A stretch of 64,000 nucleotides of DNA from Dehalogenimonas sp. WBC-2 (GTDB lineage: Bacteria; Chloroflexota; Dehalococcoidia; Dehalococcoidales; Dehalococcoidaceae): the NCBI GenBank assembly GCA_001005265.1, contig CP011392.1, forward strand, positions 868,001-932,000, given 5' to 3'. This document shows positions 51,920 to 60,305 of this stretch, in pieces. The notes beneath the pieces were generated by a model that did not search any database, had not been told where the DNA came from, and saw nothing but the letters and a program-made list of their open reading frames with translations. A program made the position numbers and the translations under genes. Positions within the stretch are counted from its first letter, which is position 1; each line of letters opens with the position of its first letter.

Positions 51920-53185
51920 TTAGTCCCATTTCCGTTCATCAATGACAGTTTTAGCCTCAGCGGCAATATCTCCGGGTGCTACCACTTGGATGTCATCCAG
52001 TTTGATTACACAGGCATTTTGAAAAGCCTGGCTAATCCTACCTTTTAGAGCGCTCATATCCTTAGTATCAGGTCGGACTTCCAGTTTCAGCGTCAGATTG
52101 TCACGGTTGACGTCACGACGGACAATTAACTGGAACCTGCCGACTTCAGGTAATAGCGCCAAAATCCCTTCAACCTGTTTGGGGACGACGAACATACCGC
52201 GGACTTTCACCGCCTCTCCGGAACGGCCAAGTAATCCTGCCAGTTTTGGCGCAGTACGACCGCAGGGGCAGTTATCAATGATCAATTTAGATAGATCCCC
52301 GGTGCCGAAGCGCAGCAAACCCCAATGATGATTGTGTAAAGGAGTGACAACCACTTCCCCGATTTGGCCGGGAGCCAGTTGTTTACCACTGGCAGGGTCG
52401 ACTATCTCAATGATATAGTCATCCATCAAATGTAATCCGGATTTATCGGCACATTCGTAAGCCAATGCCCCACCCGGTTCAGTCACGGCATAGGCCTGAT
52501 AAGTATCAATACCATATTCACCTTCAAGTATTTTCCTCATTGACGGTGAAAGCATCTCACCGGTAAACCAGGCTTTTTTAACGTGAAAATCTTTTTTGAA
52601 TTTGCCGGTATCTTCAATTTTATTAATGACCGTCATCAGATAGCTTGGCGTACCGACAAAACCATCAACCCTTAAATCTTTCATCGTCTTAATATGAACA
52701 TCGGTATTGCCCGCCCCCGCCACCACCACCGTTGCACCGCAGTGCCGTAACGCCTCGCCAAAAAGCGTACCCGCCGGCGACAAGTGATAAGTGAAGGTAT
52801 TGATAACCACATCACCTTTCCGGAAACCCGCCGCCCAGAAAGAACGGGTGAACCACTCAATTTTTGAGGAATGCAAAGGTTCATATACGGGACCAGGCGA
52901 GATAAAGATACGTTCTATATCTTCCGGTTTTCCGATGTAATAGCCGCCATATGGCAGATTTTTTTGCTGCATCTCAATCAGGTCAGGCTTCCGGGTGATA
53001 GGCAGTTTTTCCAGATCTTCAATCGTCTTGATCCCTGACGGTCTAACTCCGGCACGTTGCATCATTTCTCTGGCAGCAGGTGCACCGCGGTAAGCGCGGG
53101 CAACAGCCTTAACCAGTCTGGTATCAAGATATACCTGTCTTTCCCCGATGGTCATTGACTCAAGTTTATCGTAATGCTCATTCAT
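51920..53185 (-). CDS. Phenylacetate-CoA ligase (PaaK)-family protein
   Basis: 421 residues, of PaaK length and domain order: adenylation domain up to about 320, then the small C-terminal domain (IIVDERKWD region). Recognisable are TFTYHLSPAGTLFGEALR, YQAYAVTEPGGALAYEC and LLRFGTGDLS. The usual phosphate loop SSGTTG.P is replaced by ISPGPVYEP, so ATP use may differ. It sits between livF and livG on the same strand; activation of an imported aryl or acyl acid to its CoA ester would suit the cluster, but the substrate is unknown. Confidence 0.85.
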   Translation of the reverse strand: MNEHYDKLESMTIGERQVYLDTRLVKAVARAYRGAPAAREMMQRAGVRPSGIKTIEDLEKLPITRKPDLIEMQQKNLPYGGYYIGKPEDIERIFISPGPVYEPLHSSKIEWFTRSFWAAGFRKGDVVINTFTYHLSPAGTLFGEALRHCGATVVVAGAGNTDVHIKTMKDLRVDGFVGTPSYLMTVINKIEDTGKFKKDFHVKKAWFTGEMLSPSMRKILEGEYGIDTYQAYAVTEPGGALAYECADKSGLHLMDDYIIEIVDPASGKQLAPGQIGEVVVTPLHNHHWGLLRFGTGDLSKLIIDNCPCGRTAPKLAGLLGRSGEAVKVRGMFVVPKQVEGILALLPEVGRFQLIVRRDVNRDNLTLKLEVRPDTKDMSALKGRISQAFQNACVIKLDDIQVVAPGDIAAEAKTVIDERKWD

Positions 53186-53259
53186 AATAAGGAGTGTCTA
53201 TCTTCATTTTAACAATCTACTAATATCAGGCTTAGGATACCAAATTTAACTGCGCCTGA

Positions 53260-54051
53260 TTAAAGCCATCTCTTGCGTCTTTTATAATGCTTGACATCAC
53301 GGTAGCTTTTTTTCTGGCCTACTGCGGATAGTCCCATGTAGAACTCTTTTACATCCTCGTTATTCTTAAGAAAGTCGGCGGTACCGTCAAGCACCACTCG
53401 CCCACTTTCCATGACATATCCATAATGGGCAATAGACAATGCTATACGGACATTCTGTTCCACCAGCAATACTGAAGTCTGTTGTTCATCATTAAACCGC
53501 TTGATAATGGAGTAAATTTCATCTACCAGCAGTGGCGCCAGCCCCAGTGATGGCTCATCCAGCATCATCAATTTCGGTTTGGCCATCATCGCACGGCCGA
53601 TAACCACCATCTGTTGCTCACCGCCGGAAAGGTAACCTGCGGTATTATTACGCAGGTTTTTAAGCCGGGGAAAATAATTATAGACCATTTCCAGGTCATC
53701 TTTGACCGACTGACGGTCTTTACGGTTAAAAGCCCCAACCATCAGATTTTCTTCCGCAGTCAAATGCTCGAATACACGCCGGCCTTCCAAGGCTTGAACT
53801 ATGCCCAGGCGCCCGATATGTTCAGGACTCCTCCGGTCAATCCTTTCGCCATTCCATTCTATATTACCGTCGGTAACTTCACCCTCTTCTATGTGCAACA
53901 AACCGGAAATTGCCTTAAGGGTTGTCGTTTTACCAGCGCCATTGGCTCCTAACAAAGTAACAATCTGCCCATCCGGCACCGATAATGATACACCGTGTAA
54001 TACACGGATGACATTCAGATAAGCGACTTCAATGTTGTTCAGTTTAAGCAT
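53260..54051 (-). CDS. livF: ABC transporter ATP-binding protein LivF
   Basis: 263 residues. Walker A LLGANGAGKTTTLKAISG, signature YLSGGEQQMVVIGRAMM, Walker B PKLMMLDEPSLGLAP and the switch region LLVEQNVRIALSIA. The C-terminal end (KKSYRDVKHYKRRKRWL) is more basic than in most homologues. It partners with LivG on the cytoplasmic face of LivHM. Confidence 0.94.
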   Translation of the reverse strand: MLKLNNIEVAYLNVIRVLHGVSLSVPDGQIVTLLGANGAGKTTTLKAISGLLHIEEGEVTDGNIEWNGERIDRRSPEHIGRLGIVQALEGRRVFEHLTAEENLMVGAFNRKDRQSVKDDLEMVYNYFPRLKNLRNNTAGYLSGGEQQMVVIGRAMMAKPKLMMLDEPSLGLAPLLVDEIYSIIKRFNDEQQTSVLLVEQNVRIALSIAHYGYVMESGRVVLDGTADFLKNNEDVKEFYMGLSAVGQKKSYRDVKHYKRRKRWL

Positions 54052-54081
54052 TTTTCTCGATTATCACACTTGATTTGATAG

Positions 54082-54119
54082 GGCAGGAGGAGATGCTTTT
54101 AAAGGCATCTCCTCCTGCC
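54082..54119 (-). repeat. Perfect 15-bp hairpin between livK and livF
   Basis: 54082-54096 pairs perfectly with 54105-54119 around an 8-nt loop. No U-tract follows on the minus strand, so it is more likely an RNA-stabilising or attenuating element. Such a hairpin behind the binding-protein gene often raises its mRNA level relative to downstream transporter genes. The arms contain GGAGGAG and CTCCTCC. Confidence 0.8.
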
Positions 54120-54129
54120 AGGCATTCTG

Positions 54130-55410
54130 TTAACTGAATCCGTAGTCAATATAGGCCGCGTTGATCCAATCACTAATGGCGGTAATAACACCGCTCTTAA
54201 CTTGGAAGACACGCATTGCTTTACTTAGCCGGTTATCACCGGGAGTATAGTCCACTGGACCGTGCAAACCCGCCACATCATAGTTCAACATTTGAAAACC
54301 GTATTTCTCTACGTTTTCCGGGGTCAGATTAGCTGCTCCGCCGGGGGTATTTTGGATAGCTGTTTCCAATATTTTGGCTATGAGCAGGCCTTCAGCCCAG
54401 GCAGTAATATAGTCCATGTTATTAGCAAAGTCGGAGTGGTATTTATTTACGTATTCGGTCATCTTGGCCATACCGGCCACATTTTCACCCCAATTGGCTG
54501 TCGGAAAAACGCCATAAACACCTTCGAGTTTGGCAGCCCCAGCTAAGGTGACCAATTCGCTGGTATAGCTGGCATGACCGCAGCCAATAGTTACACCAAC
54601 TAGCCGTGGGTTGGCCGTATTTGATTGAAGAGTCCGAATATTTTGAACAATAGTTGAGGTTGGCTTTGGCGTGCTTGAAATAAAAATCACATCTGGATTC
54701 TTGGCAGCAATATTCACCAAAGCTGTCGTTTCATCGGATGTATCCGAAGCGTGAGTTTCAATAGCCACAATTTCAATACCCATTGAAGCAGCTAATTTAT
54801 CGGCAGCGTCTTTGGCTCCTGAACCAGTTGAGTTATTGAGCAGCATCAAAGCCATTTTAGGCTTACCAGTGCCTTTCCATATATTATCCATATAGTACTG
54901 GGCAAATACTGCCCAACCATCGCCGTAATCCGGCATTTGGGCGTAAATATGCTTGGCTGGTTGTGTTATCGCCGGTGCAGAAAAGACGGCAAAACCGGGT
55001 AATGAGGCTTCATTGGCAATGCCCATGACCGCGGTCATCATGGCTGAGGCTTGGGTTGTGAACATCAACACGTTGCTTGAGATAAATTGACTAATAATTG
55101 TAGTGGCCGTAGCCGCACTATAGCCGTTGTCGCGCCCGATAACCTCAATTTGATGGCCCAAAACACCGCCAAGTTCTTCATTAACATATTTGATGGCATC
55201 CAGCACACCCGCAGACATCGGCTGTCCTTTTGACGATGCTCCACCGGTCTGGGGGTACATGATACCGACTTTAAGCGGTTGCTTCACCGTGGCGGTTGGA
55301 TCTACTTCCTCATCGTTGCCTCCACAGCCCGCGGCTAATACCGGCAGACTAACCAACAATAGTGTCAATACCATTATTGATAATTTTTTAATCCGGTTCA
55401 TTCTTCTCAT
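54130..55410 (-). CDS. livK: Liv-type ABC transporter substrate-binding lipoprotein
   Basis: 426 residues. Signal peptide with lipobox LAAGC near residue 28, then an acidic linker. The periplasmic-binding fold type I follows: VGIMYPQTGGASSKGQPM, VIGRDNGYSAATAT, and later TKPNPTS-type segments (ISSTPKPTSTIVQNIR). Homologues bind branched amino acids, amides or aromatic acids; the ligand here is unknown. It is placed between livM and livF with a hairpin behind it. Confidence 0.92.
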   Translation of the reverse strand: MRRMNRIKKLSIMVLTLLLVSLPVLAAGCGGNDEEVDPTATVKQPLKVGIMYPQTGGASSKGQPMSAGVLDAIKYVNEELGGVLGHQIEVIGRDNGYSAATATTIISQFISSNVLMFTTQASAMMTAVMGIANEASLPGFAVFSAPAITQPAKHIYAQMPDYGDGWAVFAQYYMDNIWKGTGKPKMALMLLNNSTGSGAKDAADKLAASMGIEIVAIETHASDTSDETTALVNIAAKNPDVIFISSTPKPTSTIVQNIRTLQSNTANPRLVGVTIGCGHASYTSELVTLAGAAKLEGVYGVFPTANWGENVAGMAKMTEYVNKYHSDFANNMDYITAWAEGLLIAKILETAIQNTPGGAANLTPENVEKYGFQMLNYDVAGLHGPVDYTPGDNRLSKAMRVFQVKSGVITAISDWINAAYIDYGFS

Positions 55411-55482
55411 GGTTCTCTCCTTTCGATACTTATTGCATCACTGCTAGATTTTCGTTCTCACATAAATCTATCCCTCCAACCG

Positions 55483-56538
55483 TCAATGTGAAAACGGCCA
55501 CAGCCGGTAGGAAGCTTTAAATAGATGCCAGCGGTGTGCCAGTCCTCTTGGTTCCAGTATCAGGAAAAGTACAATAAACAAACCAAACACAAACGGGGCC
55601 AACCCGGCGGTGAATCCGGACGGCAACTTATCAATCGAAGATTCAAGCAGCGGTGAAACAAATGTTACCCCTTGCTGCAATAGGCGGATGGCAATGGCCC
55701 CAAATATCGGGCCCACAGTAGTACCTGCTCCGCCTATGATGATCATACCTATATATAAAATAGAATCAGTAATGGAAAAATGTTCTGTACTGACATAGCC
55801 AATCCAATGTGCGGTTAGTGAACCGGCAATACCAGCTAAAAAACAACCAATAAAAAAAGCCAGCAGCTTGTAACGGAACAGGTTGATACCCATGACCTCC
55901 GCAGCCAGGTCGTTATCCCGTACCGCCACAAAAGCCCGGCCAATGCGGGTTCGTGCCAGATTCTTGGCAAAGAAAACAACTATTAAGGCTACAATCATTA
56001 TCAGAAAGAACAGGCTCTGTGGTGACCGGAAAGTAATACCAAAGATTTCCGCCCGGGGTACACTCATGCCGGAAAAACCGCCGGTAACGCCCAGATGGTT
56101 GATAACCCATATAATGATAATCTGAGCAGCGATAGTGGCAATGGCCAGATAAAAACCTTTGACCCTTAGAGAAGCGATACCAAACAGCAAACCAACCAAC
56201 CCTGCGCCAAGGCCGGCCAGCGGTAGAGCTATCAGGAACGGCAGATTTAGTTGGGCAGTAAGCACCGCCGAGGTAAAGGCGCCAACGGCGATGAAACCGG
56301 CATGCCCCACTGACAACTGTCCGCAGTAACCGGTTAATAAGTTAAGACCGGTGGCAGCAACGATGGTAATACCGATCAGGTTGACCACTCCCAGCCAGTA
56401 CACCGATAAGTATAATGGTGCTGTGAAAAGCACAATCAACCCGCCGAGGAGTAAGGCCCAATGTGTCTTGGTGCGGAATATGGCCATATCCGCCGCATAA
56501 TTAAAGTTACGCGTGCCGCAGGGTAAACCGCTGCTCAT
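55483..56538 (-). CDS. livM: ABC transporter permease LivM
   Basis: 351 residues, about ten transmembrane helices. Typical blocks are ATGLNLLTGYCGQLSVGHAG, ASLRVKGFYLAIATIA and the coupling-helix region VGRA-like RIGRAFVAVRDNDLAAEVMG. The start at 56538 has no good ribosome site; an ATG 51 bp downstream before AIFRTKTHW may be used. Its pair LivH lies upstream. Confidence 0.93.
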   Translation of the reverse strand: MSSGLPCGTRNFNYAADMAIFRTKTHWALLLGGLIVLFTAPLYLSVYWLGVVNLIGITIVAATGLNLLTGYCGQLSVGHAGFIAVGAFTSAVLTAQLNLPFLIALPLAGLGAGLVGLLFGIASLRVKGFYLAIATIAAQIIIIWVINHLGVTGGFSGMSVPRAEIFGITFRSPQSLFFLIMIVALIVVFFAKNLARTRIGRAFVAVRDNDLAAEVMGINLFRYKLLAFFIGCFLAGIAGSLTAHWIGYVSTEHFSITDSILYIGMIIIGGAGTTVGPIFGAIAIRLLQQGVTFVSPLLESSIDKLPSGFTAGLAPFVFGLFIVLFLILEPRGLAHRWHLFKASYRLWPFSH

Positions 56539-56588
56539 ATGATCGTCAGTCCATTCAAAATGTAATATGCCGTTGCGATATGCAAGAA

Positions 56589-57473
56589 CTAAATCCTCTC
56601 TATCCGCACCTGACCAAAAAGGCCATAAGGTTTAATGAATAACACGATGATGATGATGATAAAAGGAATAACATCCTTGATACCTGACCATGTCAGTTGC
56701 GTCAGATAACCGCCGCCCAGATTTTCCGCCAGGCCTATGATCGGGCCAGCCACCATTGCCCCCAGGAAAGAGTCCAGGCCGCCAAGAATTACCACAGAAA
56801 ATGACTTCAAACCGGTTTCAACCAGGCCGTAAGTAATGCCGCCGATACTAGACATCAGAACCCCACCGATTGCCGCCAATGCTCCGGCAAACATCCATGA
56901 CACAGAAAATATCTTAGTAACCGGTATACCGCAGGCCCAGACCGCCATCTGATCATCAGCGGTAGCCCGCATGGCAACACCCATTTTATGGTAGCGGAAG
57001 AAAATACTGACCAGGATAAACAACACCAGGGCAATGCCTGCCGCCCATAGGTATTCCTGGGAGACAACGGCGCCAAATATCTGCACCGGTTCATCGGGGA
57101 TGAAATCTGGCATAGCGGCGGTGGAGATTGGCCAGAACATGGATACCAATCCTTCAAAAACAAAAGCTATTCCAAGGGTAACCGTGATCAATGATAGTAT
57201 CGGCTGCCCGATCAACGGCCGAAGCGCCACTCTTTCCAGTATCCAACCCATGGCAGCCGCTGCGGCAATGGTCACCGGCAGTCCCGCCCAAAAGGGCAGC
57301 CCTGCCTGATGCATGGTACCGTAGGCTATCCACGAGAATAAAAGTACCATCTGCCCCAATGCCAAGTTGGCCACGCTGGATGACTTCCAGATAAAAGTAA
57401 ACCCAAGCGCTATGAGAGAGTAAACCATGCCCACTGTGATACCGGTCAACACAAACTGCATCAGGTCGGCCAT
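56589..57473 (-). CDS. livH: ABC transporter permease LivH
   Basis: 294 residues with about eight transmembrane helices. Blocks GMVYSLIALGFTFIWKSS, NLALGQMVLLFSW and KMGVAMRATADDQMAVWACG correspond to the LivH permease and its coupling helix; GGLDSFLGAMVAGPIIG near the end is conserved. The start overlaps the stop of the acyl-CoA synthetase gene by one base, so translation is coupled. Confidence 0.94.
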   Translation of the reverse strand: MADLMQFVLTGITVGMVYSLIALGFTFIWKSSSVANLALGQMVLLFSWIAYGTMHQAGLPFWAGLPVTIAAAAAMGWILERVALRPLIGQPILSLITVTLGIAFVFEGLVSMFWPISTAAMPDFIPDEPVQIFGAVVSQEYLWAAGIALVLFILVSIFFRYHKMGVAMRATADDQMAVWACGIPVTKIFSVSWMFAGALAAIGGVLMSSIGGITYGLVETGLKSFSVVILGGLDSFLGAMVAGPIIGLAENLGGGYLTQLTWSGIKDVIPFIIIIIVLFIKPYGLFGQVRIERI

Positions 57474-59401
57474 TATATCTCCCTAACCTTAATTGATGTC
57501 GTTACTACGCCCTTACGTCCGTCGCGGTAGGTAACGGGCGCTTCTACTTTAACTTCTCGACTTTCCTCCACATACATGGCATCGATAAGTTCCTTATAAC
57601 GCTCGTACATAGCGCCCCGCCGCAGCTTTCTGGTGCGCGTTAATTCAGCTTCATCAGGATCAAATTCTTTATGTAATATAACAAACTTTTTAACCCTGGA
57701 ATGCTCCGGTAAAAAGCCGTTGACCCGCATCACATCCTTGGCCACCAGATCAGCAATTTCCTTTCTTTGTGACAGGTCAACATAGGTAGTGAAATTAAGA
57801 TGGTTATTCTGTGCCCACTTGCTGACCATAGAAAAGTCGATATTAATGATTGCTGACACATGTTCTCGGTCTTTATCACCCAGCACCATAGCGTCCTTGA
57901 TATACGGCGAAAAGCGCAACCGGCCTTCAATATACTGGGGCGCAAACTTCACCCCGCTTTTAAGTTCACCCATATCCTTGAGACGGTCAAGAAAGATGAC
58001 ATGTCCCGCCTCGTTGATGTTAACCGCATCACCGGTGCGGAACCAGCCGCCGTGTGCGAAGCTTGCTTTAGTCTTAGCCTCATCTTTGTAGTACCCGGTA
58101 AACATGCAATCAGAGCGGACAAAAAGCTCACCTTCACCGGTCAGCCGCACCTCCGTATTTAGTGCGGGTCTGCCGACACTCTCAAAGGCAATCTCACCAC
58201 CGGAATGAGATGAAATAAAACCAGCCTCAGTACTGGCATAATTCTGTCTTAGTTCAATTCCTATAGCATGAATAAGTTTGAAAGTATCCAGGGCAAGCAC
58301 CGATGACCCGGTGACGGCGCAACGTACCCTTGATAATCCCAGCCGGTCCTTAAGAGGTCGAAACATCAACCCATCTGACACCTTACCTAATGTCTTCCAT
58401 AGCAGGCCGGGTTCTTTACCCGATAACCGCGCTTCTGCCAACCGATAACCGACTGGCAATAATGTCTTATACGCCAGACGTTTGAAAGGGTGGGCATCCA
58501 TCATCTTCACCTGAATATCAGAAACCACACCTTCCCACTGCCGCGGGCCATAGATAACAAAATGAGGTCCAATCTCTCGTGTGTCTGCCGCGATGGTTTC
58601 GGGTTCCTCAGGAAAGTTCAATCTGGCGCCGGAGATCAAATGCGGCACAGTAGCAAAAAAACTATCACCAACCCAGGCCGCCGGGAAATTAGAAATCAGA
58701 TCGCTCTTAGCATCCAGCGGATACCGGGTGACAAAGCCTGAAGCGGTAGATATAAGCGCCCTGTGTGTCAGAATAGCAGCTTTCTGCTGCCCGGTGGTGC
58801 CGGAGGTGTAGTAGATAAAAGCAGTATCTGTCGGTTTTATACTAGCCAGATTGTGTTCAAATATGTCTGGATGCTCTTTATCATAGGCCTTGCCCAGTTC
58901 AATAACATCATTAAATTCCGCCAGCAGCGGGTCGTGGTAATTCTTTAAGCCTTTGGGGTCCCAGTAGATTACTTTCTTAAGCTGTGGCGTCTCTGCTCTT
59001 ATCTCTAAAAATTTATCAGCTTGCTCCTGATCGTTGACTATGGCAAAACTGGTCTCAGAATGATTTACAATGAATTTAACTTCATCTGGTACTGCATCAA
59101 CATAGATACCGGTCGGTATCGCGCCCGCCGCCTGTACGGCAAACTCTCCCCAGAACCACTCTGGTTCATTATCTCCAATGATGGATACTACATCGCCGTA
59201 CTCAAGCCCCAGGCTCACCAGACCGAGCGAGAAATACTTTACCTTATCATAATACTGCCGCCATGAATAACGGTGCCACACACCGAAGTTTTTGTAACAC
59301 ATAGCCGGTCTATCCGGCCAGCATTCGGCGTTTCGCTTAATTAATCCCGGTATGGTTTGCGGCTCCAACTTGTTTTGGCACCCCCCATAATCAGAAACCA
59401 C
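57473..59401 (-). CDS. Long-chain acyl-CoA synthetase-like AMP-forming ligase
   Basis: 642 residues, of the AMP-binding COG1022 type. Phosphate loop YYTSGTTGQQKAAILTHRAL, then QNYASTEAGFIS, GWFRTGDAV and FLDRLKDMGEL; the expected catalytic Lys lies in RTRKLRRGAMY. It activates a carboxylic acid with ATP and CoA. The GTG at 59401 lies inside a hairpin; a TTG at 59368 behind a GGGGGG stretch is an alternative start. First gene of the Liv cluster, and its position suggests that the imported substrate is turned into a CoA ester; substrate unknown. Confidence 0.88.
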   Translation of the reverse strand: MVSDYGGCQNKLEPQTIPGLIKRNAECWPDRPAMCYKNFGVWHRYSWRQYYDKVKYFSLGLVSLGLEYGDVVSIIGDNEPEWFWGEFAVQAAGAIPTGIYVDAVPDEVKFIVNHSETSFAIVNDQEQADKFLEIRAETPQLKKVIYWDPKGLKNYHDPLLAEFNDVIELGKAYDKEHPDIFEHNLASIKPTDTAFIYYTSGTTGQQKAAILTHRALISTASGFVTRYPLDAKSDLISNFPAAWVGDSFFATVPHLISGARLNFPEEPETIAADTREIGPHFVIYGPRQWEGVVSDIQVKMMDAHPFKRLAYKTLLPVGYRLAEARLSGKEPGLLWKTLGKVSDGLMFRPLKDRLGLSRVRCAVTGSSVLALDTFKLIHAIGIELRQNYASTEAGFISSHSGGEIAFESVGRPALNTEVRLTGEGELFVRSDCMFTGYYKDEAKTKASFAHGGWFRTGDAVNINEAGHVIFLDRLKDMGELKSGVKFAPQYIEGRLRFSPYIKDAMVLGDKDREHVSAIINIDFSMVSKWAQNNHLNFTTYVDLSQRKEIADLVAKDVMRVNGFLPEHSRVKKFVILHKEFDPDEAELTRTRKLRRGAMYERYKELIDAMYVEESREVKVEAPVTYRDGRKGVVTTSIKVREI

Positions 59402-59531
59402 CCCCGCTTGGGAGGTGGTCTTTAAGTTTCGCCTTCTTTGAATGTTGTTAGTTGATTTTCGACCCGCCCAAGCGCACTCTGGTGCGCTTGGTAAAGGCGA
59501 ATGTGTAGCTAAACCTGCCTAAATACATAAT
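59397..59531 (-). promoter_or_regulatory. Structured 5' leader of the ligase-liv operon, possible cis-regulatory RNA
   Basis: On the minus strand the leader contains an outer 8-bp helix (59494-59501 with 59428-59435), enclosing a perfect 10-bp hairpin (59482-59491 with 59468-59477, 4-nt loop), followed by a second hairpin (59397-59419, nine pairs with one bulge) that overlaps the GTG start. It is not a riboswitch class I can identify. A sequence resembling preQ1 elements (AGGTTTAGCTACA) occurs at its beginning, but the rest does not fit. Confidence 0.5.
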
Positions 59532-59537
59532 GGCGAT

Positions 59538-59567
59538 AGACTAGCACATACTTTTAAAAGGTGTCAA
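59538..59567 (-). promoter_or_regulatory. Promoter of the ligase-liv operon
   Basis: On the minus strand: TTGACA (59562-59567), an 18-bp spacer and TAGTCT (59538-59543) preceded by TGC. It gives a leader of about 130 nt and separates this operon from jag upstream. Confidence 0.65.
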
Positions 59568-59615
59568 ATCAGACTATGACTTTAGAACTAGTCCTGATAA
59601 AGCTATTCCATAGTG

Positions 59616-60305
59616 CTATTTTAATGGAGCATCTCGTAACGCCACAACAACCTTACGCTCTTCACCAATGCCGACACTCTGAGTGGTGACAGCCGGATCA
59701 TTCGCCAAAACCAAGTGAACAATTCGCCGCTCAAAGGCTGGCATAGGTTCCAAAGAAAACGGCATCCGCTTGATGCGAACCTGCTCTGCAGTACGCCGAG
59801 CTAATACTTCTAAGGCTTTAAACCGCCTTTGCCGGTAACCATTAACATCAACAACAATAGGTAAATATTCCCCAATCCGCTGAGCGACTAAAATGCGCAC
59901 CAAATATTGAAAATTGGACAATGTTTGCCCATGTCGGCCAATCAATAATCCTAAGTCATCACCCAGCACATCAAAGACCATGCCTGACTCATTCCCAGAC
60001 TCTTCGGTCACCATGGCATCGGGTAAGTATTCCACACCGGCGTCCAGATCCATGTGGTCTAACAGATTTTGGACTACCTCTGTGATAACGGCAACAGCAT
60101 CATTAGCGCGGGTAACCGGCTTGGATACAGAACTATCTTTAAATCGCACAATAATACAAGCCTCTTCAGCCCCCAAACCAAACAGACCGTGATTACCTTC
60201 GCTTATGACGTCTATCTCCACCTCTTCCCTGCTTGCTTTTAGTTTGTCCAGAGCGCGGCTTGTCGCTTCTTCCACTGTCCGCCCGAATATCTCCAGGTCT
60301 TTCAT
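59616..60305 (-). CDS. jag: RNA-binding protein Jag (KhpB/EloR)
   Basis: 229 residues from the ATG at 60305, which has a GAGGAG site 7 nt upstream. Order: Jag_N domain (MKDLEIFGRTVEEATSRAL, with GLFGLG), a middle KH domain with LGLLIGRHGQTLSNFQYL, and an R3H domain with RRFKALEVLARRTA and PAFERRIVH. It binds RNA and acts with the neighbouring insertase in envelope biology in other bacteria. Its first 113 bp lie within the end of yidC in another frame, an unusually long overlap. Confidence 0.95.
   Translation of the reverse strand: MKDLEIFGRTVEEATSRALDKLKASREEVEIDVISEGNHGLFGLGAEEACIIVRFKDSSVSKPVTRANDAVAVITEVVQNLLDHMDLDAGVEYLPDAMVTEESGNESGMVFDVLGDDLGLLIGRHGQTLSNFQYLVRILVAQRIGEYLPIVVDVNGYRQRRFKALEVLARRTAEQVRIKRMPFSLEPMPAFERRIVHLVLANDPAVTTQSVGIGEERKVVVALRDAPLK

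Noticed and set aside
59397-59531. preQ1 riboswitch in the ligase-liv leader
   Set aside because: Only a short resemblance (GGTTTAGCTACA) exists; the closing stem and A-rich tail do not match, and the genes are not linked to queuosine.
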